Of a stretch of 12,352 bases of DNA, positions 6,336 to 12,352 are shown piece by piece. The first letter of the stretch is position 1, and every line of letters starts with the position of its first letter. Position numbers and translations under genes: made by a program. The notes below the pieces were generated by a model that worked only from the letters and a program-made list of their open reading frames with translations, ran no database searches and was not told the origin of the DNA. This DNA comes from DXYV01 sp045543215 (GTDB lineage Bacteria; Bacillota; Clostridia; Oscillospirales; Oscillospiraceae): contig JAZQMD010000047.1 in the NCBI GenBank assembly GCA_045543215.1, positions 1 to 12,352 of the forward strand, read 5' to 3'.

Positions 6336-6481
6336 TTCCCTACCAACGTAGCAACATGTAGTGGACGTTTCTGACTAACAGGGCCTGAAAAAGTTCAGGT
6401 TAATGGTTCGGAGGAGCATAAGCTGTAGGCTCCAGGTGGGAGGGCTAATCAGGTGTTACTACGGCAGATAAGGCCGAGTAA
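6336..6481 (+). promoter_or_regulatory. Structured leader between xpt and the importer lipoprotein gene, riboswitch candidate
   Basis: The 200 bases between xpt and the lipoprotein start hold no gene but many pairing segments. A long-range helix can form between TTCCC(T)ACC (6336-6344, T bulged) and GGTGGGAG (6435-6442). It encloses AACGT/ACGTT (6345-6349 with 6365-6369), CCTGAA-AAAG-TTCAGG (6384-6399) and GGAGC/GCTCC (6413-6417 with 6429-6433). Together these form a four-way junction with unpaired joining segments. A separate 9-bp hairpin with one bulged A follows: TTACT-A-CGGC pairs with GCCG-AGTAA (6456-6481). The importer ribosome binding site lies about 28 bases further on. The pairing was read by eye. 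I recognise no known riboswitch core (purine, ykkC, SAM, TPP, cobalamin). The ligand, if any, is unknown; a purine would fit the context. Confidence 0.45.
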
Positions 6482-6524
6482 ATAAAGGAAAGGCAGATAA
6501 AAGAAATTAAGGAGGAAAATGAAC

Positions 6525-7802
6525 ATGAAAAAACGCATTCTTGCATTAATGCTGGCCACGAGCATGGCCTTAGGTCTGAGTGCCTGTGGTGGTGGGGGTT
6601 CTGGCGATGACTCGGCTCAGCAAAGCGGATCGGGTGCTCCTGAAAGTCCCAATCCCGATGCTGAAGTGCCCGAGGGTAAGACTATAAAGGTGGGGCTGAT
6701 CTGCATTGGTGATGAGAATGACCAAGGCTATACCTACAACTTTATCCGTGGACAGGAGGCTGCTACTCAGGCTTTGGCTGCCAAGGGCATCACGGTGGAA
6801 TGGGAAACCAAATACAACATTCTTGAGAATTCTGGCTGTGAGGATGCCAACCGGGAACTGGCCGAGGAGGGTTGTGAGATCATTATCAACAACTCCTACG
6901 GGCATGAGCCATTTATGCTCAAGGTAGCCCCTGATTATCCAGAGATTACCTTTGTCAACTGTACCAACCAGGCTTCTTGGAACGACGGCCTGGACAACAC
7001 TCACAATGCCTTTGCTAACATCTATGAGGGCCGCTACCTGGCCGGTGTGGCTGCGGGTATGAAGTTGCAGGAGATGATTGATACAGGGGAGATTACTGCT
7101 GACCAGGCTGTTATCGGTTATGTGGGCGCCTTCTCCTTTGCTGAGGTTATTTCCGGTTTTACTGCCTATTATCTGGGAGCAAAGTCGGTGTGCCCTTCTG
7201 TAACCATGAAGGTTTCCTATGTGAGTTCTTGGTCTGACGCTACTGCCGAGGGCAACGCAGCCGCTGCCCTGTGTGATGAAGGCTGTATAATGATCTCCCA
7301 ACACTCGGACAATTCCACCCCTGCTACTACGGCCCAAGAGAAGGGTGCCTTCCATACCGGTTATAACAATGATATGAGTGGCGTGGCTCCTGAGGCATCT
7401 ATTATTGGCACCCGTATCGACTGGGAGGTCTATTTTACCCATGCCATTGAGAGCATTGTCAACGGTGGCACTCTGGAGCAAGACTGGTGTTACGGTATGA
7501 ATGATGGCGCTGTGGTTATGACCCCACTCAACGAGGCTATTGCAGCCGAAGGTACTGCCGAAAAATTGGCCGAGGTAGAGTCCCAGATTAAGTCCGGCGA
7601 ACTCCAGGTATTTGATACTTCCACCTTTACTGTGGATGGCGCTGAAGTGACTACCTCCCTTGCCTTGGATACCGATGGCGACTTCACCCCAGATTCTGAA
7701 GAGGCCGTGTTCGATGGGGCCTATCATGAATCTTACTATCAGTCTGCCCCCTATTTTGCGCTGCGCATCGATGGTATTGAGTGGCTCAATGAGGCATATT
7801 AA
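6525..7802 (+). CDS. BMP/PnrA-family nucleoside-binding lipoprotein of an ABC importer
   Basis: A 425-residue extracellular solute-binding lipoprotein. The signal peptide MKKRILALMLATSMALGLSAC ends in a lipobox (LSAC, lipidated Cys 21), followed by a Gly/Ser-rich tether. The mature part is the BMP/PnrA fold: KVGLICIGDENDQGYTYNF, the ITFVNC and NIYEGRYLAGVAAG stretches, VIGYVGAFSFAEVISGF, and the SQHSDNSTPATTAQEKG segment typical of nucleoside binders. By family it should capture purine nucleosides. An acidic loop DTDGDFTPDSEE (382-393) resembles an EF-hand calcium loop. Two ATGs lie six bases apart; the second (6525) is 9 bases from AAGGAGG, the first only 3, so I prefer the second. It is followed by a strong hairpin, which would let this protein be made in excess over the membrane parts. 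Confidence 0.94.
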   Translation: MKKRILALMLATSMALGLSACGGGGSGDDSAQQSGSGAPESPNPDAEVPEGKTIKVGLICIGDENDQGYTYNFIRGQEAATQALAAKGITVEWETKYNILENSGCEDANRELAEEGCEIIINNSYGHEPFMLKVAPDYPEITFVNCTNQASWNDGLDNTHNAFANIYEGRYLAGVAAGMKLQEMIDTGEITADQAVIGYVGAFSFAEVISGFTAYYLGAKSVCPSVTMKVSYVSSWSDATAEGNAAAALCDEGCIMISQHSDNSTPATTAQEKGAFHTGYNNDMSGVAPEASIIGTRIDWEVYFTHAIESIVNGGTLEQDWCYGMNDGAVVMTPLNEAIAAEGTAEKLAEVESQIKSGELQVFDTSTFTVDGAEVTTSLALDTDGDFTPDSEEAVFDGAYHESYYQSAPYFALRIDGIEWLNEAY

Positions 7803-7821
7803 AATTTTTATACCAATCTAA

Positions 7822-7849
7822 AAAGAGGGCTGCGAAGGCAGCCCTCTTT
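7822..7849 (+). terminator. Strong intra-operon hairpin (partial terminator)
   Basis: AAAGAGGGCTGC-GAAG-GCAGCCCTCTTT is a perfect 12-bp stem with a 4-base loop, 20 bases past the lipoprotein stop codon. Only three U residues end the stem before GACTAGG, so termination is probably incomplete. Between a solute-binding protein gene and its ATPase gene, such a hairpin usually stabilises the upstream mRNA and lowers downstream expression. Confidence 0.8.
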
Positions 7850-8037
7850 GACTAGGATATGAAGAAAGTTGAGACGGGTTATTTAAAAGGGGAAAAGCCT
7901 CTAATTAAGGCCTTACATAGCAAAATCCGTATTTATACTTGCGTCAGAGTTGCAGTTTTGATACCATGTAAAAGAAAATATTACCCAATTTCCCGCGACC
8001 CTTCCCAGCGGCGCGGATCAAAGAAAGGATGACAGCC
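7850..8037 (+). other. Gene-free spacer before the importer ATPase gene
   Basis: No gene is seen here. A possible promoter is TTGCGT (7940-7945), 17 bases, TACCAT, a poor match. Close to the ATPase start, CCGCG (7993-7997) and CGCGG (8012-8016) can pair across a 14-base loop, ending 10 bases before the AAAGGA ribosome binding site. It could give the last three genes a separate or adjustable level of expression, but the evidence is weak. Confidence 0.3.
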
Positions 8038-9579
8038 TTGAAAACTGTCCATGCAATTGAGCTGCGGAATATTACCAAGCGTTTTGGCTCGTCGTTGGCA
8101 AACGACAGAGTAGATCTTACGCTTGATCGCGGGGAGATACTGGCCTTGCTGGGGGAGAATGGAAGCGGAAAGACCTCCCTGATGAACGTGCTTGCAGGGC
8201 TCTACTTTCCTGATGAAGGGGATATTCTGGTGGAAGGCAAGCCGGTTTGGATTCGATCCCCTAAGGAGGCCTTTGATTACGGAATTGGTATGATCCACCA
8301 GCACTTTAAGCTGGTCGATGTGTTTACTGCGGCAGAAAATATCGTTTTAGGACTTCAGGGTGGGAACAAGCTGGATCAGAAAAAGGTTGCCCAAAAGGTG
8401 AAGGAAATTTCTGATAAATATGGATTTGGTATTGATCCGGACAAAAAGGTGTACGAAATGTCGGTGTCCGAGAAGCAGACGGTGGAGATTGTAAAGGTGC
8501 TCTATCGGGGGGCGGAGGTGCTTATTTTGGACGAGCCTACCGCCGTGCTTACCCCTCAAGAAACAGATCGGCTTTTCCAAATCCTGCGTACTATGCGCGC
8601 TGACGGTAAAGCCATTGTTATCATTACCCATAAACTTCATGAAGTTATGGAAATTTCTGACCGGGTGATGGTGCTGCGCAAGGGAAGATACGTCGGCACA
8701 GTGGACACAGAGGACACTAACCCTCAAGCCCTCACTGAAATGATGATGGGTCGGGCCGTTACCCTGAATATCGACCGGCCAGAGCCGGTGAATCCAGAGC
8801 CCCGTCTGACAGTGGAGGGCCTTACCGTACTGGACGGTGAGGGCGTAAAAAAGCTGGACAGGGTCACCTTTACTGCCATGAGCGGGGAGATCCTGGGGAT
8901 AGCAGGTATTGCCGGCTCGGGACAGAAGGAGCTGCTGGAGGCTATTGCCGGGCTCTATCCTATCGAGTCGGGCTCCATCTTGTACACACCGAAAGGGGAA
9001 AATCCGGCCCAGTTGGTGGGGAAAACACCGCTGCAAATTAAACAAGCCGGTATAGCCATGGCCTTCGTACCTGAAGACCGATTGGGCATGGGCCTGGTAG
9101 GTGGTATGGGTATGACGGGAAATATGATGTTACGCTCCTGGCACAAGGGGAAGGGCCCCTTTACCGACCGAAAAAGACCTGGCCGACTGGCAGAGGAAGT
9201 CAAGAAACGGTTGGAGGTTGCCACTCCAGGCGTGGACTACCCGGTGCGCCGTTTATCCGGCGGTAACGTACAAAAGGTATTGGTGGGACGGGAAATTGCC
9301 TCTGCCCCTACAGTGCTTATGAGTGCCTATGCTGTACGCGGCCTGGACATCAATACATCTTATACCATCTATAACCTTATGACTGAGCAGAAAAAGCAGG
9401 GTGTGGCGGTTATCTTTGTTGGAGAGGATCTGGACGTATTGCTGGAGCTGTGTGATCGTATTATGGTTCTGTGCGGCGGACAGGTGTCCGGTGTGGTAGA
9501 TGCACGTAAGGCCACGAAGGAAGATGTGGGTCTGCTCATGACCAAAATAGGAGGAAAGGAGGCTGAGGGCTATGCATGA
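8038..9579 (+). CDS. Nucleoside ABC importer ATPase with two nucleotide-binding domains
   Basis: A 513-residue (from TTG) double ATPase that powers the importer on the cytosolic face of the membrane; it resembles NupO/YufO of Bacillus and RbsA/XylG-type proteins. Domain 1 has Walker A GENGSGKT, Q-loop MIHQHF, signature MSVSEKQ, Walker B VLILDEPTAVLTPQE and H-loop ITHK. Domain 2 has the degenerate GIAGSGQKEL, a VPEDR segment, a good LSGGNVQK signature, and VLMSAYAVRGLDI, which lacks the catalytic Glu, as is usual for this half. Domain 1 is therefore the likely hydrolysing site. The ATG at 8029 abuts AAAGG with no spacing. The in-frame TTG at 8038 lies 8 bases after AAAGGA and gives MKTVHAIELRNITKRFG, so TTG is preferred. 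Its end overlaps permease 1 by 8 bases. Confidence 0.93.
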   Translation: MKTVHAIELRNITKRFGSSLANDRVDLTLDRGEILALLGENGSGKTSLMNVLAGLYFPDEGDILVEGKPVWIRSPKEAFDYGIGMIHQHFKLVDVFTAAENIVLGLQGGNKLDQKKVAQKVKEISDKYGFGIDPDKKVYEMSVSEKQTVEIVKVLYRGAEVLILDEPTAVLTPQETDRLFQILRTMRADGKAIVIITHKLHEVMEISDRVMVLRKGRYVGTVDTEDTNPQALTEMMMGRAVTLNIDRPEPVNPEPRLTVEGLTVLDGEGVKKLDRVTFTAMSGEILGIAGIAGSGQKELLEAIAGLYPIESGSILYTPKGENPAQLVGKTPLQIKQAGIAMAFVPEDRLGMGLVGGMGMTGNMMLRSWHKGKGPFTDRKRPGRLAEEVKKRLEVATPGVDYPVRRLSGGNVQKVLVGREIASAPTVLMSAYAVRGLDINTSYTIYNLMTEQKKQGVAVIFVGEDLDVLLELCDRIMVLCGGQVSGVVDARKATKEDVGLLMTKIGGKEAEGYA

Positions 9580-10675
9580 GCAAAAGACCCCTTTCATTCG
9601 TTTGTCCAGGCGCAGTAAGACGGCCTTATCCCCCAAAATGGTGTGGGCTATCCGGGGGTGCTCCTTCTTGGTGGCCATTGCTATTGGTGCTTTTATTTTT
9701 TTTGTTATGGGAAACAGCCCCATTGAGGCCTATGGAACCATCCTCTCCGGCTCCCTTGGGAAGAAGACTGCCGTCTGGCAAACGGTAAAAATTGCAATTC
9801 CTCTTTTGGGTACCGCTTTGGCTATTGCGCCATGTTTTAAAATGAGGTTTTGGAATATTGGTGCAGAGGGGCAAATTACTGCTGGAGCAGTAGCAGCCAG
9901 CTATTTTGCTCTGTTCTGGCATGACAAGATGCCTTCTTGGGCTCTCCTGATTGTTATGGGGGTGGCAGGAGCCATCTTGGGGGGACTTTGGGCCCTTGTG
10001 CCCGCTTTTTTCAAGGCTAGGTGGGGTACCAATGAGACGTTATTTACCCTAATGATGAATTATATTATAATTGGTCTTGTTAGATGGCTTCAGGGTGGGC
10101 CGTGGGAGGGACGGCCTGGTTCTCAAATCATTCCCCAGTTTGACTCCGCTGCTGTTTTGCCCAAGGTATGGGGGGTCCACTGCGGGTGGATTATTGTGCT
10201 TATTCTTACCGTTTTGGTATATGTCTATATGAATTATACCAAACAGGGGTATGAGATTACTGTCATTGGTGAAAGTGAGAATACTGCCCGTTATGCGGGC
10301 ATGAACGTGGGGCATATCACCATGAGAACGATGTTCATTTCCGGGGGAATCAGTGGTTTGGTTGGATTTATTGTGGCCTCCGGGGCTAATAACACTTTGT
10401 ATGATGGGGTAGCGGCCGGGGTAGGTTTTACCGCCATTACTGTGGCATGGTTGGCTCAGCTTAATCCTTTTGGCATGTTGGGTGTTTCTGCTCTGCTGGC
10501 GGTGCTGGAGAAAGGGGCCGGTACCCTTCATACCCGTATGGCAGTACCTGTTTCCATCTCAGATATTATTACCGGAATTTTTTTATTCTGTATGCTGGGA
10601 TGTGAGTTTTTTATCAACTATCAAATGATTTTTCGAGGTGGACATAAGGGAAAGGAGAGGACAGTACATGAATGA
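9572..10675 (+). CDS. Nucleoside ABC importer permease 1 (NupP/YufP-like)
   Basis: A 367-residue permease of the branched-chain amino acid/ribose (BPD_transp_2) type, forming one half of the membrane channel. After a basic N-terminus (RLSRRSKTALSPK), about eight to ten hydrophobic segments are visible. Family marks are RFWNIGAEGQITAGA in the first third and the cytosolic coupling loop GYEITVIGESENTARYAGMNV, which contacts the ATPase. AAAGGAGG at 9555-9562 is 9 bases from the ATG and lies inside the ATPase gene. The start overlaps the ATPase stop by 8 bases and the end overlaps permease 2 by 8 bases, suggesting translational coupling of all three. Confidence 0.93.
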   Translation: MHEQKTPFIRLSRRSKTALSPKMVWAIRGCSFLVAIAIGAFIFFVMGNSPIEAYGTILSGSLGKKTAVWQTVKIAIPLLGTALAIAPCFKMRFWNIGAEGQITAGAVAASYFALFWHDKMPSWALLIVMGVAGAILGGLWALVPAFFKARWGTNETLFTLMMNYIIIGLVRWLQGGPWEGRPGSQIIPQFDSAAVLPKVWGVHCGWIIVLILTVLVYVYMNYTKQGYEITVIGESENTARYAGMNVGHITMRTMFISGGISGLVGFIVASGANNTLYDGVAAGVGFTAITVAWLAQLNPFGMLGVSALLAVLEKGAGTLHTRMAVPVSISDIITGIFLFCMLGCEFFINYQMIFRGGHKGKERTVHE

Positions 10676-11663
10676 ATTTGTAAACTTTGTATTAGCTCTT
10701 ATTAGTGCCGCTGTCCTTAATGGAACTCCGCTACTCTTTGGAACCGTGGGGGAAATTTTATCTGAAAAGTCCGGTAACCTGAACCTGGGTGTGGAGGGCA
10801 TGATGTATATGGGGGGGGCCCTGGGTTTGGGCGCGGCCTTCTATTACGAAAGCTTGGCCGGTGGAGAGGCCAGCGGTGTGGTTGCCGTAATTCTGGCAAT
10901 TTTGTTTGCCTTCCTGGCAGGAGGCTTCGGTGCACTAATTTACAGCTTTATCACCATTACCCTCCGGGCTAACCAGAATGTCACCGGGCTGGCCCTATCT
11001 ATTTTTGGAACGGGTGCAGGGCAGTTTATTGGGGAATATATGCGCACCGCTTCAGGTGGCTATGTGGCTATCAGCAATGAATTGAAAGAGGTATTTCAAG
11101 GTTCCCCATTTCCAAACTTTTTACAGAATATTCCATTAATTGGTTCACTTGTGTTTGGATATAATTTTTTTGTGTATTTTGGGGTTTTTATAGCGGTAGC
11201 CATGGGCTGGTATTTGAAAAAGACCCACTCCGGTCTCCATCTGCGGGCGGTGGGAGAGTCACCTGCTACAGCTGATGCCGCAGGTATTAATATTACCCGT
11301 TACAAGTACCTGGCCACTATCATCGGAGGTGGCATCTCTGCCATTGGGGGTATGGTGTATATTATGACCATCGCCGGTTGTGTCTGGAACCATGAAGGCC
11401 TGGCGGGAGAGGGCTGGTTAGCGGTGGCTCTGGTCATTTTCTGCTTGTGGCGACCGGTAAATGCTATTTGGGGATCGGTGCTCTTTGGTGCGTTGATGAT
11501 TCTCTACCTGCGCCTCCAGCTACCCTTTATTCCAAATCAGCTATATAAAATTTTGCCTTATGTAGTTACGGTAATTGTTCTGATAGCCGTGAGCCTGAGA
11601 AGAAAAAGAGAGGACCAGCCACCTGCGAGCCTTGGAAATGCATATTTTCGGGAAGATCGATAA
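10668..11663 (+). CDS. Nucleoside ABC importer permease 2 (NupQ/YufQ-like)
   Basis: A 331-residue permease, the partner of permease 1 in a heterodimeric channel. Family marks are LSEKSGNLNLGVEGMMYMGG near the N-terminus, several hydrophobic segments, and the coupling loop GLHLRAVGESPATADAAGIN. The C-terminus is a short basic cytosolic tail (SLRRKREDQ). The frame is open from 10638, but the ATG at 10668 follows AAAGGAGAGG by 7 bases and gives the family-like start MNEFVNFVLALISAAV. It overlaps the permease 1 stop by 8 bases. It is the last gene of the importer operon, followed by a convergent terminator. Confidence 0.93.
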   Translation: MNEFVNFVLALISAAVLNGTPLLFGTVGEILSEKSGNLNLGVEGMMYMGGALGLGAAFYYESLAGGEASGVVAVILAILFAFLAGGFGALIYSFITITLRANQNVTGLALSIFGTGAGQFIGEYMRTASGGYVAISNELKEVFQGSPFPNFLQNIPLIGSLVFGYNFFVYFGVFIAVAMGWYLKKTHSGLHLRAVGESPATADAAGINITRYKYLATIIGGGISAIGGMVYIMTIAGCVWNHEGLAGEGWLAVALVIFCLWRPVNAIWGSVLFGALMILYLRLQLPFIPNQLYKILPYVVTVIVLIAVSLRRKREDQPPASLGNAYFREDR

Positions 11664-11699
11664 AAATACAAGACCCCGCGCAGAAATTTACTGTGCGGG
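11661..11699. terminator. Convergent (probably bidirectional) terminator
   Basis: CCCGCGCAG (11675-11683) pairs with CTGTGCGGG (11691-11699) across a 7-base loop, with one G-U pair. On the minus strand the stem is followed by GTCTTGTATTTTTATC, a usable U-run, so it best terminates the 98-residue gene, whose TAA stop (11688-11690) sits in the loop. On the plus strand it follows the permease 2 stop by 11 bases but lacks a U-run. Confidence 0.65.
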
Positions 11700-11984
11700 A
11701 TCAGCCTTCATTCGAATTTCAGCATCTTGTGCACCGTAATCAAACATGCGGATAGAAACCAGCTTGCAGATTTCGTTCATGCAGGAATAAATGTTCTCCA
11801 GTTCTTTACACTCTTCCACACCTAGTTGCTCCAGAATTTTTTCCATATTCTCAAAGGCCTCGTTCCAGAGCTCATCACAGCGGCGTCCCTCTTCAAATAG
11901 ATTTTCAATCCCACCATTGTCTACCCACTGGCCCATTACCTTTTCCCAAAGTTCAACCTTTTCCTTGTAAGTTATTAGCCGCAT
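11688..11984 (-). CDS. Hypothetical 98-residue acidic helical protein
   Basis: I do not recognise this protein. It is highly charged, net acidic (runs such as ENLFEEGRRCDELWNEAFE and EECKELE), and looks all-helical. It has no signal peptide or membrane segment, four cysteines, and tryptophans at 13, 20 and 40. An AGAGG ribosome binding site lies 8 bases before the ATG. A minus-strand promoter, TTGCAT (12025-12030), 17 bases, TAAAAT (12002-12007), lies upstream, with an inverted repeat filling the spacer. It is divergent from an XRE-type repressor and probably controlled by it. It could be a small effector, an antirepressor or a toxin-like partner; the sequence does not decide. Confidence 0.7.
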   Translation of the reverse strand: MRLITYKEKVELWEKVMGQWVDNGGIENLFEEGRRCDELWNEAFENMEKILEQLGVEECKELENIYSCMNEICKLVSIRMFDYGAQDAEIRMKADPAQ

Positions 11985-12001
11985 AAAATCACCTCTATTG
12001 A

Positions 12002-12056
12002 ATTTTAGAATGAATTATTCTAGAATGCAATAGAATATTTTATTCTAGGATATACT
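12002..12056. promoter_or_regulatory. Divergent promoters with two operator-like inverted repeats
   Basis: Two inverted repeats of the same form, TAGAAT-N5-ATTCTA, lie at 12006-12022 and 12031-12047, with centres 25 bases apart. A third TAGAAT at 12021-12026 makes the perfect palindrome ATTCTAGAAT (12017-12026). The first repeat fills the spacer of the leftward promoter (TTGCAT-17-TAAAAT). The second sits just upstream of a rightward -10 box, TATACT (12051-12056), which lacks a good -35. This arrangement fits a repressor shutting both promoters, most simply the adjacent XRE protein; this is inference. Confidence 0.65.
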
Positions 12057-12072
12057 TTTTTTGGTGATTTTA

Positions 12073-12294
12073 TTGAAATACAGAAGGATACAGGATTTAA
12101 GAGAGGATCATGAATGGACCCAGGAAAAGGTTGGACGAATGATTCAAGTCAGTCAAAGAACCTATGCTTATTATGAATCGGGCGAGCATACCATTCCACC
12201 AGAAACACTTTCAGCACTTGCCAATATATATGGTGTTAGTGTGGACTATTTGTTAGAGCGTACAAATATTCAAACGCCATATCCGAAAAAATAG
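12073..12294 (+). CDS. XRE/Cro-family helix-turn-helix repressor
   Basis: A 73-residue DNA-binding protein that is essentially one Cro/C1-type HTH domain. Residues 1-12 are MKYRRIQDLRED; the HTH is WTQEKVGRMIQVSQRTYAYYESG (15-37), followed by IPPETLSALANIYGVSVDYLLERT (41-64). It has no ligand or protease domain. The frame is open from TTG 12061, but the TTG at 12073 is preferred: GGTGA lies 5 bases upstream, and MKYRRI-like starts are usual for this family. It is divergent from the 98-residue gene, with paired inverted repeats between, suggesting autoregulation. Such single-domain repressors are common in small mobile or stress-linked modules, but no mobility gene is visible here. Confidence 0.9.
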   Translation: MKYRRIQDLREDHEWTQEKVGRMIQVSQRTYAYYESGEHTIPPETLSALANIYGVSVDYLLERTNIQTPYPKK

Positions 12295-12312
12295 CCCGCC
12301 TCCTGGCCGGGC
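12294..12312 (+). terminator. Probable terminator of the XRE gene
   Basis: GCCCGCC-TCCT-GGCCGGGC can fold as a 7-bp stem with one bulged C, starting on the last base of the stop codon. A T-rich stretch (TCTTATTCTTTTTCC) follows about 8 bases later rather than immediately, so its strength is uncertain. The final 40 bases of the window hold nothing else I can identify. Confidence 0.5.
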
Positions 12313-12352
12313 CGGGGCCTCTTATTCTTTTTCCTCTGGGTTATGGGGGTGA

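Noticed and set aside
6570..7727. Long 385-residue antisense reading frame opposite the lipoprotein gene
   Set aside because: A shadow of the real plus-strand gene: no ribosome binding site, no recognisable domain, and the plus-strand protein has a signal peptide and family motifs.
7988..7997. Possible Noc-binding site (ATTTCCCG...)
   Set aside because: Only the left eight bases match ATTTCCCGGGAAAT; the right half is CGACCC, so there is no dyad.
11688..12294. Classical toxin-antitoxin or restriction-modification module at the right end
   Set aside because: No methyltransferase, endonuclease or recognisable toxin fold is visible; only an XRE regulator and an unknown protein, so no such call is made.

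Overview
The window looks like an origin-proximal stretch of a Clostridia chromosome, most likely of the Oscillospiraceae type (Flavonifractor/Oscillibacter-like). This is an inference from gene content and order, not from a database search. The basis is a noc-parA-parB cluster running into serS, Gram-positive Shine-Dalgarno sites (AAGGAGG-like), a lipoprotein signal on the solute-binding protein, and moderate base composition.

Left half (1-5506, all on the minus strand). Reading in the direction of transcription: a YitT-family membrane protein (5506-4655); Noc, a ParB-fold nucleoid-occlusion protein (4497-3694); a perfect parS site (3652-3667); ParA/Soj (3538-2762) with a near-consensus promoter; ParB/Spo0J (2612-1713); a small single-pass membrane protein with a predicted coiled coil, whose start codon overlaps the parB stop codon (1716-1150); a second perfect parS site lying on that gene's stop codon; and seryl-tRNA synthetase (1085 to beyond the window edge). 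This is a chromosomal ParABS plus nucleoid-occlusion locus. ParB loads as a CTP-dependent clamp at parS, ParA moves the ParB-parS complex, and Noc should bind a different site. Residues in the two helix-turn-helix regions predict that the two ParB-fold proteins read different DNA.

Middle and right (5647-11663, plus strand). Xanthine phosphoribosyltransferase (xpt) is followed by a complete BMP/PnrA-type nucleoside ABC importer: lipoprotein, double ATPase and two permeases. The xpt-lipoprotein gap (6325-6524) can be drawn as a multi-helix junction followed by a 9-bp hairpin, and matches no riboswitch class that I recognise. A perfect 12-bp hairpin separates the lipoprotein gene from the ATPase gene and probably lowers downstream expression. 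ATPase, permease 1 and permease 2 overlap by 8 bases each. Together these genes suggest uptake of purine nucleosides or bases and their salvage to nucleotides.

Right end (11664-12352). A convergent terminator separates the transporter from a 98-residue acidic helical protein of unknown function (minus strand). That gene is transcribed divergently from a 73-residue XRE/Cro-type repressor. The 80-base region between them carries two TAGAAT-N5-ATTCTA inverted repeats that look like operators for both promoters.

No rRNA, tRNA, CRISPR array or insertion sequence was seen. The least explained parts are the bitopic coiled-coil protein coupled to parB, the structured leader of the importer, and the divergent repressor/unknown-protein pair.
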